A model generated the notes under the pieces. That model was not told the origin of the DNA and did no database searches. It was given only the letters and a program-made list of their open reading frames with translations. The position numbers were made by a program, and so were the translations under genes. Below, piece by piece: positions 11,282 through 22,553 of a stretch of 64,000 nucleotides of DNA. Within the stretch, counting starts at the first letter, position 1, and each line of letters begins with the position of its first letter. Source of the stretch: Aquanectria penicillioides (Eukaryota > Ascomycota > Sordariomycetes > Hypocreales > Nectriaceae); NCBI GenBank assembly GCA_003415625.1, contig PYIU01000005.1:3973001-4037000 (forward strand), in the 5' to 3' direction.

Positions 11282-12005
11282 AAAGCCTTTATGAGCCTCT
11301 CTCGCACGGTATAGATGACATAGGCTACGATCATTACCGCTTGACTACGAACGAATAGGTAGGAAGAACAAACTAAGCGATCTAGTGCATAGTAGAGGAG
11401 CTGTCTATCTCCTAAAAGATCAAGTATTAGGGTACCGTTCCATAGGTTTCGCGCCGACTCTTGTCATTGAGCGAATAAATCAAATCACTTATTTAGATTT
11501 CTGCTATGCCTAAAGAATTTCTCATCGTGAATATGTGATAAATCGTGTGACGGCTGACCTGATTTCGGGGTTTGCATCTTTCTTTAGGCACAAATGAACC
11601 TCCGACAAGAGCGGGTTTGGCCACATTTTGCGTAGTCAGGAAAGGAATGCAACTCGGGCAACGGGTGGCCTGGACCAATTTCCCATACATAAAATGAACC
11701 ACAACGACAACCCGAAGCCGGGGCTTGCTTTTTGATGCACGCTTTATGTTACTTCACACGATGTGTTATGACTCGCCTTTTACGCTGTTGCTTCTATGGT
11801 TGCCTCCCGAGATTCTATTCTGAAGGAAGCTTTGGCTATTTTAGCTTGTTCTTCTCTGGGAGGACTTAGGACACCTTGACTTGAAGGCTCTAGTAACAAC
11901 GAAGGTTGATTGAAGCGTGCCCAAGTCTTGTTTTGGAGTGCGCTGCTATCTACAACGACTAACAATTCCGGCTAAGTTTGACTGCACGAAGAAATCCTGA
12001 TCTAA
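11282..12005. other. Intergenic region
   Basis: Nothing recognisable is seen between the esterase relic and the minus-strand membrane-protein gene. The right end should contain that gene's 3' UTR. Confidence 0.45.
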
Positions 12006-13118
12006 CTAATAAGCTGTGCCGCGATTGAAAGCATGAGACGCTGATCTCTTCACCCGGCTATTGAGTGGAGGCTCACCATTATTCTTCAAAGCCCAGATAA
12101 TCTGAATCAGAAATACAACTACAGGAACAAAGACAAGAACTCCCCACGTTAACCCAGAACCAACGACACTCATTAGCGAGAACACCCAGAATGCACTGTT
12201 TATGTACTTTGAACCCTGCTTATCGGGACCTAAGAATGTAAGCTCATCCATCGATACTGTGAGCATGACCTGCATCGACGAAAGGATCAAAGACATGCTT
12301 GCGAATGCAAAGAGGAGTACATTGAATGAACCGCTGAGGAGCTCACCCATTGACCAGTATTGCTTCTGATAATACCATCCTGGTCCCGACCGTGGTTGCA
12401 TGAACCTCAGGGCCCAATCAAGCCTATTCAAGCGAATTTGCCCAAACTGATACCTTTTGGAAACTTGGTCGTCTTCGATCAGAAGAAAGGGCGCAATGAA
12501 CTTGGCCCACTCGATCCAACTCACTTCAAAATCTTCGGGAATTAAATAGGTCTCCTTTGCAAAAGTGAGGTCCAGAGGAGATTTAATGAGAAACGCGTAC
12601 GACCGAAGGAACCCGAGAGCTACTCGTCGATCAAAAGTTGAAGTGCCAACGGCGATGGCTGATCTTTGATCCTGTGGCTGCAGAAACTTTTCCCAGACCA
12701 TATAGTTGAGCAGACATATGGGCATAGTCTTGACGTATATCTTGCCGGCGGTCCAGACGAGATGAAGCTTCGATTCCTCGGTGGCTATGATTTCTCGACC
12801 CTTGATTCGTTGGCGATGGAGCGGATCGATGTTATGCCCAGATTTGATGCTAAAGAGCCACAGCTTGCTGTGGAGCTCATCCAGTACCGGCGTATTTAGT
12901 TCGCCGCCGAGGAAGTTGTGGACTTGATCTGGATTTAGCCCCACAGTGGGATACCCCGGGATATAGTCAATCTTTTGCACTTCATCTGTGTGAGAAGAGA
13001 CTACGTCTGGGCTTTTTAGGTTGGGTTCTGAGGCTGAAACTGAGTCAATATCCAGGAATGACCGTTCCAGAGCCACATCTGGACGGAAAGGCGCTGCCAA
13101 TGCCGATGGGGGAACCAT
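12006..13118 (-). CDS. Uncharacterised fungal membrane protein
   Basis: A single exon of 370 residues from the ATG at 13116-13118; an upstream in-frame GTG at 13130 is not needed. The N-terminal 90 residues look disordered. A soluble middle part holds DELHSKLWLFSIKSG, then ESKLHLVWTAGKIYVKTMP, a pattern I associate with a widespread fungal family of unknown function. The last third has about three hydrophobic helices, around SFNVLLFAFASMSLILSS, AFWVFSLMSVVGSGLTW and VLVFVPVVVFLIQIIWAL. I can name no catalytic motif. Membrane location is predicted from composition only. Its neighbours, two gene relics, give no hint of function. Confidence 0.75.
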   Translation of the reverse strand: MVPPSALAAPFRPDVALERSFLDIDSVSASEPNLKSPDVVSSHTDEVQKIDYIPGYPTVGLNPDQVHNFLGGELNTPVLDELHSKLWLFSIKSGHNIDPLHRQRIKGREIIATEESKLHLVWTAGKIYVKTMPICLLNYMVWEKFLQPQDQRSAIAVGTSTFDRRVALGFLRSYAFLIKSPLDLTFAKETYLIPEDFEVSWIEWAKFIAPFLLIEDDQVSKRYQFGQIRLNRLDWALRFMQPRSGPGWYYQKQYWSMGELLSGSFNVLLFAFASMSLILSSMQVMLTVSMDELTFLGPDKQGSKYINSAFWVFSLMSVVGSGLTWGVLVFVPVVVFLIQIIWALKNNGEPPLNSRVKRSASHAFNRGTAY

Positions 13119-14448
13119 CTCTGATTTCACGGGGTTTCTGGTTGAGCTTTGCTAGCGGATGACGGGACGCGTTATGTAGGCATCTGGCCAGGGATGGAGA
13201 AACCGCGTGACGAACCGCCTACTAGCAATGTTGGGGACAGTGGGGAAATCGTTTGGGGACCCCTTGATAGAGATTGCACTGTCGATATGGTGCGGAGAAG
13301 GTCCAATTGTAGAGGGTGGCGACGACACGACAGGACACTCTTGACGCAGCTTGAGACGCGATGTTGGGGAGATCTTACGATGATTGATGAAACATGGATC
13401 ATTTAGTTGGCCAATAAGGTGGAACTACTCGGCAAGAGCGGCTCTGCCAGCAAGGGTCGCCAAGCTTACTCCGTTCGGTGTGGTGCTCAGATGCGATATT
13501 TGAAGAGCGGAGAAGCTTCGCCATCTACGTGAGCAATTTCTACCAGGCTTCTTTGAACTTAGAGCAAAATGATTATGTCGTTAGATCGCGAAAGGCCCGT
13601 CTTCCCTGTTAAGATTCCTCAGGCTCACCTATTCCCCATCCTGCACTGTGGAATGACTGGAGATGTTCACACCTGGCCAACCCTTGTGGCGGAGGAATAA
13701 TGGAGATTGACACGGACACGACCAATTGGGGGGTACTTAATACCCCATCCGTCCATGCATATGTGGTAGCAATGACCTCAGTTTGCTTCTTTCTGGTTGG
13801 GCTTCCATTCATAGCTACTACTCACGGTCCTACCATCGGCTATCACGCTGCGACCGGACCCATCGGAGTGATATTAGAGTATGATCAAATGCTGATCACC
13901 TTCTCCACTTCACTTGAATTCAGCCCCGAACTATGTCTCAGATTGGAGGATGGGATGAGATACTCTCTAGAGACCCCATGTATTTCCCCAGCTCCCCGCG
14001 TTTCATTGTATTGATTCCCCGACGATCGTTGGACTTTGGAATTCTCGGGCGGAGTTGAACGACTCCCCTTGGCCCAGGAAGATTCCAATCGAACTCATGA
14101 ATAGAGGACAGCAACGTTTACCAAAAAGAAAAATAGATAGGATATGCTTGCAAAGTTATTGCTGCTCTCGAAAGCAAGCCGGAAGATGACGTAGACGTCA
14201 CCCGAACCATTTTAGATATCCAAGTTGGCCTGGAGGAGCAGAGAGGTGGCGAGTTTCGCTTCAAGGAGCTCTTCTCGTGAGGAAGAGACTCGGGACTTCC
14301 GACGCTTGCTAATCATCGTCATCTCTATCCAACTCGGCCAACAATTCACTAGGTCTAAATGATCAGTTATTACCCGCCGGTCATCTTTGAGCAAAATTGT
14401 TCGATGACGTTAGTTAGCTTCCACTTGCCTAGTTTTATCGGTCAGAAA
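13119..14448. other. Intergenic region, possibly with decayed transporter sequence
   Basis: No intact gene is seen. The right end runs into a sugar-transporter relic, so upstream parts of that gene may be present but are too decayed for me to recognise. A 104-codon plus-strand frame at 13700-14014 has no family resemblance and I do not call it. Confidence 0.4.
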
Positions 14449-14837
14449 GAAATAAATACCCCGCATTCATACTCCAATGCAAGTCATCGCTTCAGGGTAG
14501 GATTAGATGGCCGTGTTTGCGGTTGTCAAAATCACACTAATCTCCTTGGATAAGTTCGATTCATGCTGTTGGAGACCTTCAAGTAACAATAAATAGTGTG
14601 CTGGATAATACTGATTAGCGAATCTTCATCACATATGCCGTGCTTAACGCAGTCTTTATCCCCATGGTCCATTGCTTCTACCCTGAAACTAAAGGAATCG
14701 GGCTTGAAATACATTCCTCTTCTCTTCTCTAAAGGTGGTATTACCGGATGTGTCATTTTCTCAAGGGCGGTCGAATTGTGGAGCTGTATCAGAAAGAAAT
14801 ATCGACACCAAAGTTTGAGGTAAAGATTATGAAATAG
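14449..14837 (+). pseudogene. Relic of the C-terminus of an MFS sugar transporter
   Basis: Translated pieces in different frames match the end of fungal hexose-type transporters. MAVFAVVKITLISLD (about 14506-14553) resembles helix 10/11. FITYAVLNAVFIPMVH followed by FYPETKGIGLE (about 14625-14708) is the last helix with the PETKG motif. A shifted frame then gives LLFSKGGITG, and another gives GRIVELYQKE and a TAG at 14835-14837. At least two frame changes and a stop upstream of the last helix show it is not functional. The first ten helices were not found. Confidence 0.65.
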
Positions 14838-15221
14838 CTGAAGCCGAGAATTCTAGGTAGAACCAAGGATTTAGAGAAAGTCAAGCCATGGAATCCATTG
14901 AATAAGCTTGACGTGGTGGTTCGATATACCAACTTGCTGTATATATTTCTCGGTACTTTCGCCTTGGCTAATTATTGACTGCATGTACATTGATTTCCGG
15001 AACACGTGTGACTGACGCGGTGAGAAATCTGTCAGAAGGTGTTGCACACCAACCCTTCTCATAGACATTTTCGATTCGGGATGGGCTAATTTACTCCAGG
15101 ATGGAGTAGTGCACTGCTAGTGCTGGGACGTTTGGGTTGTAGTACAAGGGGGATGCTTTTGCTTTCATTTGGATGCCTGCCAGTCTCAGTATGCTAAACT
15201 AAAATACATGTCCGTCCATTT
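14838..15221. other. Intergenic region
   Basis: Nothing is recognised beyond the presumed 3' UTR of the lectin gene at 15222. Confidence 0.45.
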
Positions 15222-16490
15222 TTAAATGAGGCGTAGGGTGCCGCCCTGATTCGAAATCCGCTCATCCAGTACAATGGAGCTTCTAACCCACTCTCCATTC
15301 TCACGACGGAGCTCGGCCTCGAGCCTCTGTCCGCCATCAACAAGACGCACGTTTCTGGCAGAGGCACCGAAGTTGCCACCGCCACCGTGGTGACCACCGC
15401 CGCCAGGAACCTGGAGGACCTGGCCGGGGTAGATCAGATCAGGGTTGTTGATGCCGTTGTGCCGAGCAATCTCCTCGAACGAGCATCCAAACCGGCCAGC
15501 AATGCCGCGGAGCGTGTCGCCGGCCTGGACGGTGACGGTCTGAGCACCACCGCCGCCGTGGTGGCCTCCGCCGCTGGACCAGCGGAAGCTTCCTCGGTCG
15601 TTTTCGAGGATTTGGTTGAGGCTGATGGTGCTGGACTGGCGAGACCCATCTCCCCGCCCGCATGAAGCAGTGAGATTGTAGTCGCCGTGGGCGTCCAGGT
15701 GAATGTCGCGGGAGGAAGCAGTGAAGTTGCCGGCGAAGTTGCCACCACTGCGGGGCTTTTCTTCGTGGTGCTTGTGACGCGATGAGCGGCTGCTGGAACG
15801 GCTGCGAGAGCGAGAGCGACTGCGAGAGCGGCTGTCGCGGCGTCTGTGGTGACGGCCTTCATCGTCTCGTCTCTTCTCCTCCTCGTTTCTTCGCTTCTCT
15901 TCCTCCTTCCTCCTCTTCTCCTCTTCCTTCTTGTCGTCTCGGTCGTCCTTCCAGTCCTCTGCCGCATCTTGCAGCTTGTGACCGGCAAAGGCACCGGCCA
16001 AAGCGCCGACGACAGCGCTGGTTTTGCTGTGACCCGTCGCCTTGCCGCCGAGTTTGGCGCCACCGAAAGCTCCGGCCGCACCGCCGGCGAGGGCTCCCAT
16101 CACACCCCTCTCGCCGTCGCCACCGCCGGGGCCATCGGAGCCCTGAGGACGGTTATAATTGTCCCGTTGGTCATCACGCTTCTCATCGCGCCAATCGTCA
16201 CGTCGATCGTCTCGTCGATCGTCACGCCTGTCATCACGCCATTCATCCCGACGGTCATCCCGGCGGTCATCGCGAGGCTCGTCATATCTATCATCGCGAC
16301 GCTCGTCACGGCGGGGAGGGTAGTTTTGAGAGTCCTGCCCGTACGGCGGGGGCTGGTGGTGGTGCTGCTGCTGCTGATATCCACCTTGAGCTTCGCTGTA
16401 GTAGGAATCTGCAGTACCGCCTGGGCCCGGGGGATATTGTCCCTGAGGACGCTGGTAGTCGTTGTTGTAGGGTTGGTTGTAACCGCTCAT
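15222..16490 (-). CDS. CVNH-LysM lectin (cyanovirin-N fold split by a LysM domain)
   Basis: A single exon of 422 residues starting at the ATG at 16488-16490 (MSGYNQPYNND); the in-frame GTG 18 bases upstream is not needed. Four parts are visible. First is a Gln/Tyr/Pro-rich and then Arg/Asp-repeat segment (units like RRDDRRDD), residues about 1-120. Second is a Gly/Ala-rich glycine-zipper stretch at 130-180 (MGALAGGAAGAFGGAKLGG). Third is a Lys/Glu-rich then Arg/Ser-repeat linker to about 245. Fourth is a C-terminal lectin module: a CVNH half with NLTASCGRGDG, a LysM domain (VQAGDTLRGIAGRFG through YPGQVLQVPGG), then the second CVNH half with VRLVDGGQRLEAELR. LysM inserted between the two CVNH repeats is the layout of the fungal type III CVNH lectins known from Magnaporthe. 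There is no signal peptide, so it is probably cytosolic. LysM suggests chitin-oligomer binding and CVNH suggests mannose binding. Confidence 0.93.
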   Translation of the reverse strand: MSGYNQPYNNDYQRPQGQYPPGPGGTADSYYSEAQGGYQQQQHHHQPPPYGQDSQNYPPRRDERRDDRYDEPRDDRRDDRRDEWRDDRRDDRRDDRRDDWRDEKRDDQRDNYNRPQGSDGPGGGDGERGVMGALAGGAAGAFGGAKLGGKATGHSKTSAVVGALAGAFAGHKLQDAAEDWKDDRDDKKEEEKRRKEEEKRRNEEEKRRDDEGRHHRRRDSRSRSRSRSRSRSSSRSSRHKHHEEKPRSGGNFAGNFTASSRDIHLDAHGDYNLTASCGRGDGSRQSSTISLNQILENDRGSFRWSSGGGHHGGGGAQTVTVQAGDTLRGIAGRFGCSFEEIARHNGINNPDLIYPGQVLQVPGGGGHHGGGGNFGASARNVRLVDGGQRLEAELRRENGEWVRSSIVLDERISNQGGTLRLI

Positions 16491-17398
16491 GATGGCTTCA
16501 ATGTGCACGAGGATGGAATTGTTACATCCGAAAGAAGAACGAGGGACGACTCCCGGCAGAGCATCACACGCTATATACCCTAATGCTGGTACCTAAACCG
16601 ATGGACCTACAACGTAACGCTGAAGCAAGGAAGCAAGCAAGCAAGCATGAGTCCATCCCACCTCCACTCTTCGTGTTCAAGCGTGGCTTAAAGGCTCTGC
16701 GCCATCCGCACCCGCCGCTCCCCAACCAATCAAGTAGATCAATGCCGGCTTGGCTGATACGCAGAGCCCCAGTAAGCGCTACTTGGCGGGTGTCCTATAA
16801 GCCTGCCACGTATGTATAATCAAGGTGTCACTTGCAGTGTGTCCAAGCGCTGGGGACCATGAGGAGCACTGCGTAAAGCTCGAGGCTTGTTCTCGACAGT
16901 TTTCGCCCGGCATTCCGGCATCCCGCATCTTGGCATCCCCGTACGCTTGTGGGTGACTGGCTCAGGAGCTTGGGAAATGCTACAGCTACTGTGCCAAATG
17001 CCAAAAATAGGAGCTTCATCTGTCGCCTATAGTTGCAGTGTAAACAACATCGAGCGATGTCTGACAGCGTTGGGCACCATATGAGATGATGAAAGTACTG
17101 GCAGAGTACCGTTACGTACAGCACCGGAGATGCCGACATGTCGGAATTGATATTCATGGGGTCCACACGTGACGGAAATCCGCAAACTTCCGAGCTCGCC
17201 AAGCTCGTCATCCTGGTTTTAGCTTTTCCTCCATGTCAGAAGTGGACTGAAGCAATCAAAGCACGGGATGGTACTCCACAGTCTAAATGCTGCGCCCCCT
17301 GGACGGACTGCTACTCCAAACAGTCTTCAAATTGGCTATGCTGCTTGCTATACTGATTACAATCCTCCTTGGTCTATTGAGAAGGCATGCTTCAATGC
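16491..17398. other. Intergenic region between lectin and beta-glucosidase genes
   Basis: It holds the lectin promoter, with a TATA-like site at 16572-16577, a short AAGC/AAGG microrepeat at about 16620-16646, and the 3' region of the beta-glucosidase. Open frames here, including a 127-codon minus-strand one, resemble nothing I know. Confidence 0.5.
16572..16577 (-). promoter_or_regulatory. TATA-like element of the lectin gene
   Basis: TATATA lies about 80 bases upstream of the lectin ATG at 16490, a usual distance for a fungal core promoter with a short leader. This is a positional inference only. Confidence 0.4.
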
Positions 17399-19999
17399 TC
17401 AGATTGTGATCTTTCCTGTAAGCGGCAGATCACGGCTCGACTTTCCAACATATACCTTGTAGGTGCCCGTCTGGAGCTTCCAGTCCTGCGCGTCAGTATC
17501 CCAAATGCTGAGGTCACGTCGGGTCAAGGAGAACTTCACAGTCTTTTGCGATCCAGACTTGATGGCCACCTTCTCAAACCCGCGGAGCTGTCGAATGGGG
17601 CCGCCTGGAATGCCAATGTACAGCTGAGCGACCTCATCTCCGCTCACGGACCCGGTATTCTTGACGGTGGCACTAACAGTGGCCACTTCATCCCACAAGC
17701 GAGGGTTTCCGCCTTGGAGAATCTTGGCCTGTGCCGGATACTGGGAAAGGGATTTCTTAGAGGTGACCTTGAGATTGGAATACTTGAATTCGGTGTAGCT
17801 CAATCCGAATCCAAACTCGAACCTGGGCTCGACATCTTCCTCATCAAACTGCCTATAGTCTGTGTAGACACCCTCGCTGAAGTTGGACTGAGGGAACAAC
17901 AGGTACTGACCCTCGCCAACAGCGGGGTTCAGAAGGTCGCCGTAGTCGCTCTCATTCTTTGCCACGGTGTAAGGTAGTCTGCCAAACGAGTTGGAGCGGC
18001 CGTACAGGAGCTCCACGAGAGCTGCACCCGTATCCTGACCAGGCATATGTGCATAGATCAGCGCTGTGACGTTGTCATTTTCAACCCATGCGTCCACCAG
18101 GCGAATTCCCGAGTTGTGAATTACGACAATCGTGTTGCTGCATTTTGACGCCACGTTGGTCACCAAGGTATCGCTGTAGTCGTCGTAAAGCTCGTTCCTA
18201 TCGGCACCTTCAATAGCAAATGCGTTCAAGAAGACAAGACAGGCATCCGCAGTAGTGTCAATGGTCGGATCCTGAGAGTCAAAGTCCCACACGATTTGAG
18301 TTCCATCCTCAGCAGCTTGGCGTTGGAGAGCATTTATGGGCGCGTCGACATAGAGCGGGACGTTTTGACCAGACCCGCCAGCACACCACATAGTCCAGTT
18401 TACGAATGCAGGGGTGTCTGTGTAAATGGTTGAAGCCTCTGACATGCTCGAAGGCATTTGGGCGTCGTAGCCAAAAACTCCGAGAAACTTGGGTGACTTC
18501 AGCGGCAGGGCGTTTTTGTTCTTGACTAGGACATGGCCTTCAATTGCGCTCTGCAACAGAGTGTCTTTGTATTTAGAGTTGATGGCAGAGACACGCGTAT
18601 GGGTTGCTGTGTGGCTTGAAGGTAGTCCTACAGCGGGCTCGGGAATTTTCTCGTCTTGGTCCAAGTAGTACCAGGCAGCCAAGAGTCTAGCATTATTAAC
18701 ACCATTGGACTGTCAAAATTTGATTCAGTTCTGACTTACCTCGTAACCATGTCATCCAGCCTGGAAGACTCTAGTGTTCCGTTATTGATGCCATAGGTGA
18801 GATTCTTTCCCCAGTAGCCTGTATCGGGCATGGCAATATCCAGTCCTGCATTCGCCGATGCAATACCAGCATGCTGAGCAGTCCAGTCCGATACAACGTA
18901 ACCTTTAACTGTCAATAAAGCCTCAATTAACATGTATACAATTTGCTCTCACCCTGGAAGCCCAATTCTTCTTTCAAGATTCCATTCAGAAGCTTGCTGT
19001 TCTGGCAGGCATACGAATTGTTGAGTCGCTGATAGCTGCACATCATGCTGGTAGTACCGGCAAGCAAGGCATCCATAAAGGGCCAGACGTAAAACTCATG
19101 AAGTGTCTTGTCGTCGATGTTGGAAGACACGGCTTGAATATACTGACCATCGTCGTCGGTGGATGGCATTCTGTAGGTTTCTTGTTCATTTCCCACAAAG
19201 TGCTGCCAAGTGTTAGCGTAGATACCGAGCAATTGGCATTGGAACCAACCTTAGTGCAAGCGCTGACGCCAACTGATTGGGTTCCAATAACAGTCTCATA
19301 CACGAGAGCTCCGGCTTGATATGGATCAGTTGAAAACGTCTCCCAAATTCGACCTCCCTTGAGTACACGGCCCATCGGTCCAACTACCGGTCCAAGCATG
19401 ACATTCGCCCCTTTGGCCAGAAACTCGCTGCCGAGACCAACCGCTCGTTCACGGGCCAAATCTTTGTTCCAACTTTCAACTGTCAACACTTGAACTTTTT
19501 GATTTGAGATTGAAAAACATACCTAGCACCAACATGGAGCCCCGTAGACCAAGCATTTACATAATCAGCCCCGCGCTTTCCTGGGTTAGTTGAATTTTAT
19601 CAATTGAACAATGATGGACTTACAACTCCTTGACTCGCATCGGTCAGGCACATTCCGGGAAAACCAACCCTCTCAACAGGACCGATATTTCCAGAACAGC
19701 CGTTATCCACGACAGAAGATTTCGCACCTGAGGTCATATTGACCTTTTCGTCATGAGTCAGTTTGGCTACAAGGCTTTTAGCCTTCGCATACGCTTTGGC
19801 CCAGTCCCCCGAACCAGTTCCCTCGGCTGAGTTGTTAGCACTTTGAATTTGAAAATTGAGCAAATAACATACGTGATGGGTACACAGAAGGGGATTGGCC
19901 GTAGAATACTGTGTCATCGGTAATGACATCGCTGGCTGATGCCAGTTGGGCCAAGTGGAGGCCAAGGCCAAGGACGAACGCCTTCTTGATGTCGATCAT
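17399..19999 (-). CDS. Secreted GH3 beta-glucosidase
   Basis: Seven exons: 19873-19999, 19624-19826, 19523-19575, 19250-19472, 18953-19202, 18740-18902 and 17399-18686. They encode 768 residues, and all six junctions keep frame. The ATG at 19997-19999 begins [20 protein letters not shown], a signal peptide, so the enzyme is secreted. It would release glucose from the non-reducing end of cello-oligosaccharides or other beta-glucosides. The (beta/alpha)8 domain shows KHFVGNEQE and the GYVVSDW motif, whose Asp at about 291 is the nucleophile. The second domain and a C-terminal fibronectin-III-like domain follow ([15 protein letters not shown]). Two acceptors are plain AAG and one donor is GTTGG, chosen because only they keep conserved residues. 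A TATA box lies about 85 bp upstream. Confidence 0.95.
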
Positions 20000-21753
20000 A
20001 ATGAGGGCCGGTTTTCTTTTCCGCTATGGTACCGTTGGTGGTGCATTGAATTGAAAGAAATGTTTAAGGGTTATATACTTCTTTTATACATGATAAAGCC
20101 AGTGCCCCATGCCTCTTCGTCGGGCGCGATCCCGATGTCTACTCTCAAGTGTCAACTTCGTTGCGTAGACAGGGGCACCCAACATTCAGCTTGCCTGTAG
20201 TTTGGTCTCTCATTGTCAAGCCACCTCGGCATGATTTCGGCGCCTTGAGCTCGGAAGTTCTTTCGGAATGGACCCAATAACTTGAAGCTGTGATGTTGAT
20301 CGGTCCTTTACAAGCTGGGCAACCATGAGGTTGACTCTTTGAGCAATCAAATGGCACGAGGCCCTCTCCCATCAACTGAATTAGTATTCAGACTGCATAG
20401 AGCCCTCATGTTGATCCGAGAAGCCACCGCACGCACTAGCCCTCTCATCAAGTTGGTACATGGGTGAATCCACAAATCCTCAGGTAATGGGGTGAATTTG
20501 GCGGGGGAATTTGGCAACAGGGCTTAAACGTGGGGCCGGAATGAGGAGAGGTGGAGACAGCACGAAAGGCTATTTTCCATCATTGGCAAGGACTCTAGAT
20601 TTTGGCTTGAGGAAGTTTGAGGTTTGAGTGAGTGCTATTTGATTTCGATAGGGAAACCGTTAGGGGCCTATATGGTTCACAATTCACTTGTGAATCGTCC
20701 ACGCATTGCAATATTTGAAACTCAAAATACTCTGCGTCTCACTCTCATTCACCACATACAGCTATTACATTGCCACTTAATAGTTCGGCACCAGTGTCAG
20801 GTGTTTTCTCTAACATAGAATGAGGGCAGGCGGGTATTCCCCCACATCCCGGTGGTCCCACCTCCATGAATACCCCAGACCTGGAACTCGCATTTTGGCG
20901 AATGAGAACTGGTGAAGACGCGAGATTTTTTTCAATCAAGTGACCATTGCATTTGAACCATGCTACGATTACAGGATCTTAAGACCTCCGACCCGTTAAC
21001 TCACTTTGGGGAGGAGATAAGGGTTATGAACTCATGGACTGGGTCTATTGTGTCTGCCAACTTGCGAGTCAAAATTTCGTTGCAAAAGACGAATCACATT
21101 ATTCAATGATGTGGAAAACTAGTAATCGAGTCATATTGATACATAGCTGCAGGCCATTGAGTCTTCAACTGCGAGCAAGCCCGATCATGAGATAGTCATG
21201 GTTGGCTAGCCTGAAACCCCACTAATTAGTAAATCCAACATGGCCACATGACGCACATCTCGTGATAAGTGCATCCCTTCAGACAACTGCAATCTCACGG
21301 CGGATTCGAATTTGAAGTCTCAAGCTCAAGGGGTTCCGGAACTTCTCGTAAATCCATCATTCCGAAGACTCGAATCCGCAATTTGGTATTCTTTCTTATT
21401 CCATACTTACGATCTAATTTCCCGTATCTTATTTGCTTCCACAATGACCCTCCGGAGCAGAAACCTCAAAGGTATCAGCTGCATGACACTAAGGACAAGT
21501 GGGATATTACATATCTCAAAATGCCATAGACGAGTTATGTACATAGATAATTTGCATTATCTGCTTACACCTAACCTTTAGCTACAAGTGTGATAAATGA
21601 TCAACAAGAATACGCATATGCAGTTAGAGACGTGATTCAATCCTCAAGGCATGTTGATTTCAATCACAACCCTGTTATTCTCACTTATTTTCTATTGAAC
21701 GTACCAATATGCTTATTTTGTGCTCTTTAGTTCAACTTCCAACTTTATCGAAA
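20000..21753. other. Intergenic region between beta-glucosidase and a short-chain dehydrogenase
   Basis: It holds the beta-glucosidase promoter at the left end and the 3' region of the dehydrogenase at the right end. I saw no gene relic, RNA gene or marked repeat in the rest. Confidence 0.5.
20081..20088 (-). promoter_or_regulatory. TATA box of the beta-glucosidase gene
   Basis: TATAAAAG on the minus strand lies 82-89 bases upstream of the ATG at 19999. It is a full match to the TATA consensus at a normal distance. Confidence 0.5.
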
Positions 21754-22553
21754 TTAACCAGTCGAGAAATCCTTGTAACCAACACCCTTAACGAAGGTCT
21801 GCTGCCAGGGCCTCTGCGTCTTCCCCTCGGCGAGTTCCACATACAGTTTTGCATGTGCCGGTCCGTCAATTGAGAACGCAGCCGATCCATCGGCCTTGCG
21901 CTCATCAGTGTAGTAAAACCTAACATGTTTAGTAATTACACATCCAAACTTATGCAGAGGAGTCACATACTTGTATCCACGGTCTTTGTACGCTACAGCA
22001 GCAGATTGGATGATATGCGCGGTAGCAGTCTTTCCGACACCTGCATCGAAGAAGGTACTCATAGTTGTAGTGTTCAAAATATTGCCAGTATAGATGAACG
22101 TCCTGGATGCTGAGCTAGGCAGTTTCTCAAAACCGGCCACGGCCTGCTGAGCTGCGACAAAAGGGCTGATTGTATTCGCATTCAGGGTGCGATTAAAGTC
22201 CGCCAACTGAATCGCAAGTGGATTTTCCGGTGTGTTTGGAGTCAGCGCCGCAACTATGAAAGGAGTTAGGTCAGGTCTGCGACGAGAGCTGCTCAGTCTA
22301 TCTCACCATTGTAGATAACAATACTGGGGTGGTCACCAAGCTCTGTCTTGACCTTGGCAAAGGCATCAGGAACGGTGTTGACATCGGACAAGTCACCGGC
22401 GATGTTGAGCTGATCAGGAGTGCTGTCAGATTCGTTTAATTTCCTCGCTACAAGCGCTACCTTATAGCCCTTTGTTGCGAAGGCTCGAGCCACATGCTGA
22501 CCAACTCGAGGTCCAGCACCAAAGATGAGAACTACTGGAGATGCGTTAGGCAT
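21754..22553 (-). CDS. SDR-fold oxidoreductase lacking the catalytic Tyr
   Basis: Three exons, 22307-22553, 21971-22253 and 21754-21919, encode 231 residues from the ATG at 22551-22553. The N-terminus VVLIFGAGPRVGQ (residues 7-19) is a dinucleotide-binding Gly-rich loop. A YNVAALTPN segment near 81-89 replaces the usual NNAG. At the active site the family YxxxK is AGVGK (153-157): the Lys is present, but the Tyr position is Ala. The tail FYYTDERKADG, then FVKGVGYKDF, is shared by a fungal group of SDR-like proteins of unknown substrate. It may be a catalytically altered reductase or a non-enzymatic sensor. The neighbour at 23140 is another nucleotide-binding Rossmann protein on the same strand. 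Confidence 0.85.

Noticed and set aside
15846..16583. 245-codon plus-strand open frame antisense to the lectin gene
   Set aside because: It is the antisense reading of the repetitive N-terminus; the hydrophobic runs come from reading RD/KE repeats backwards.
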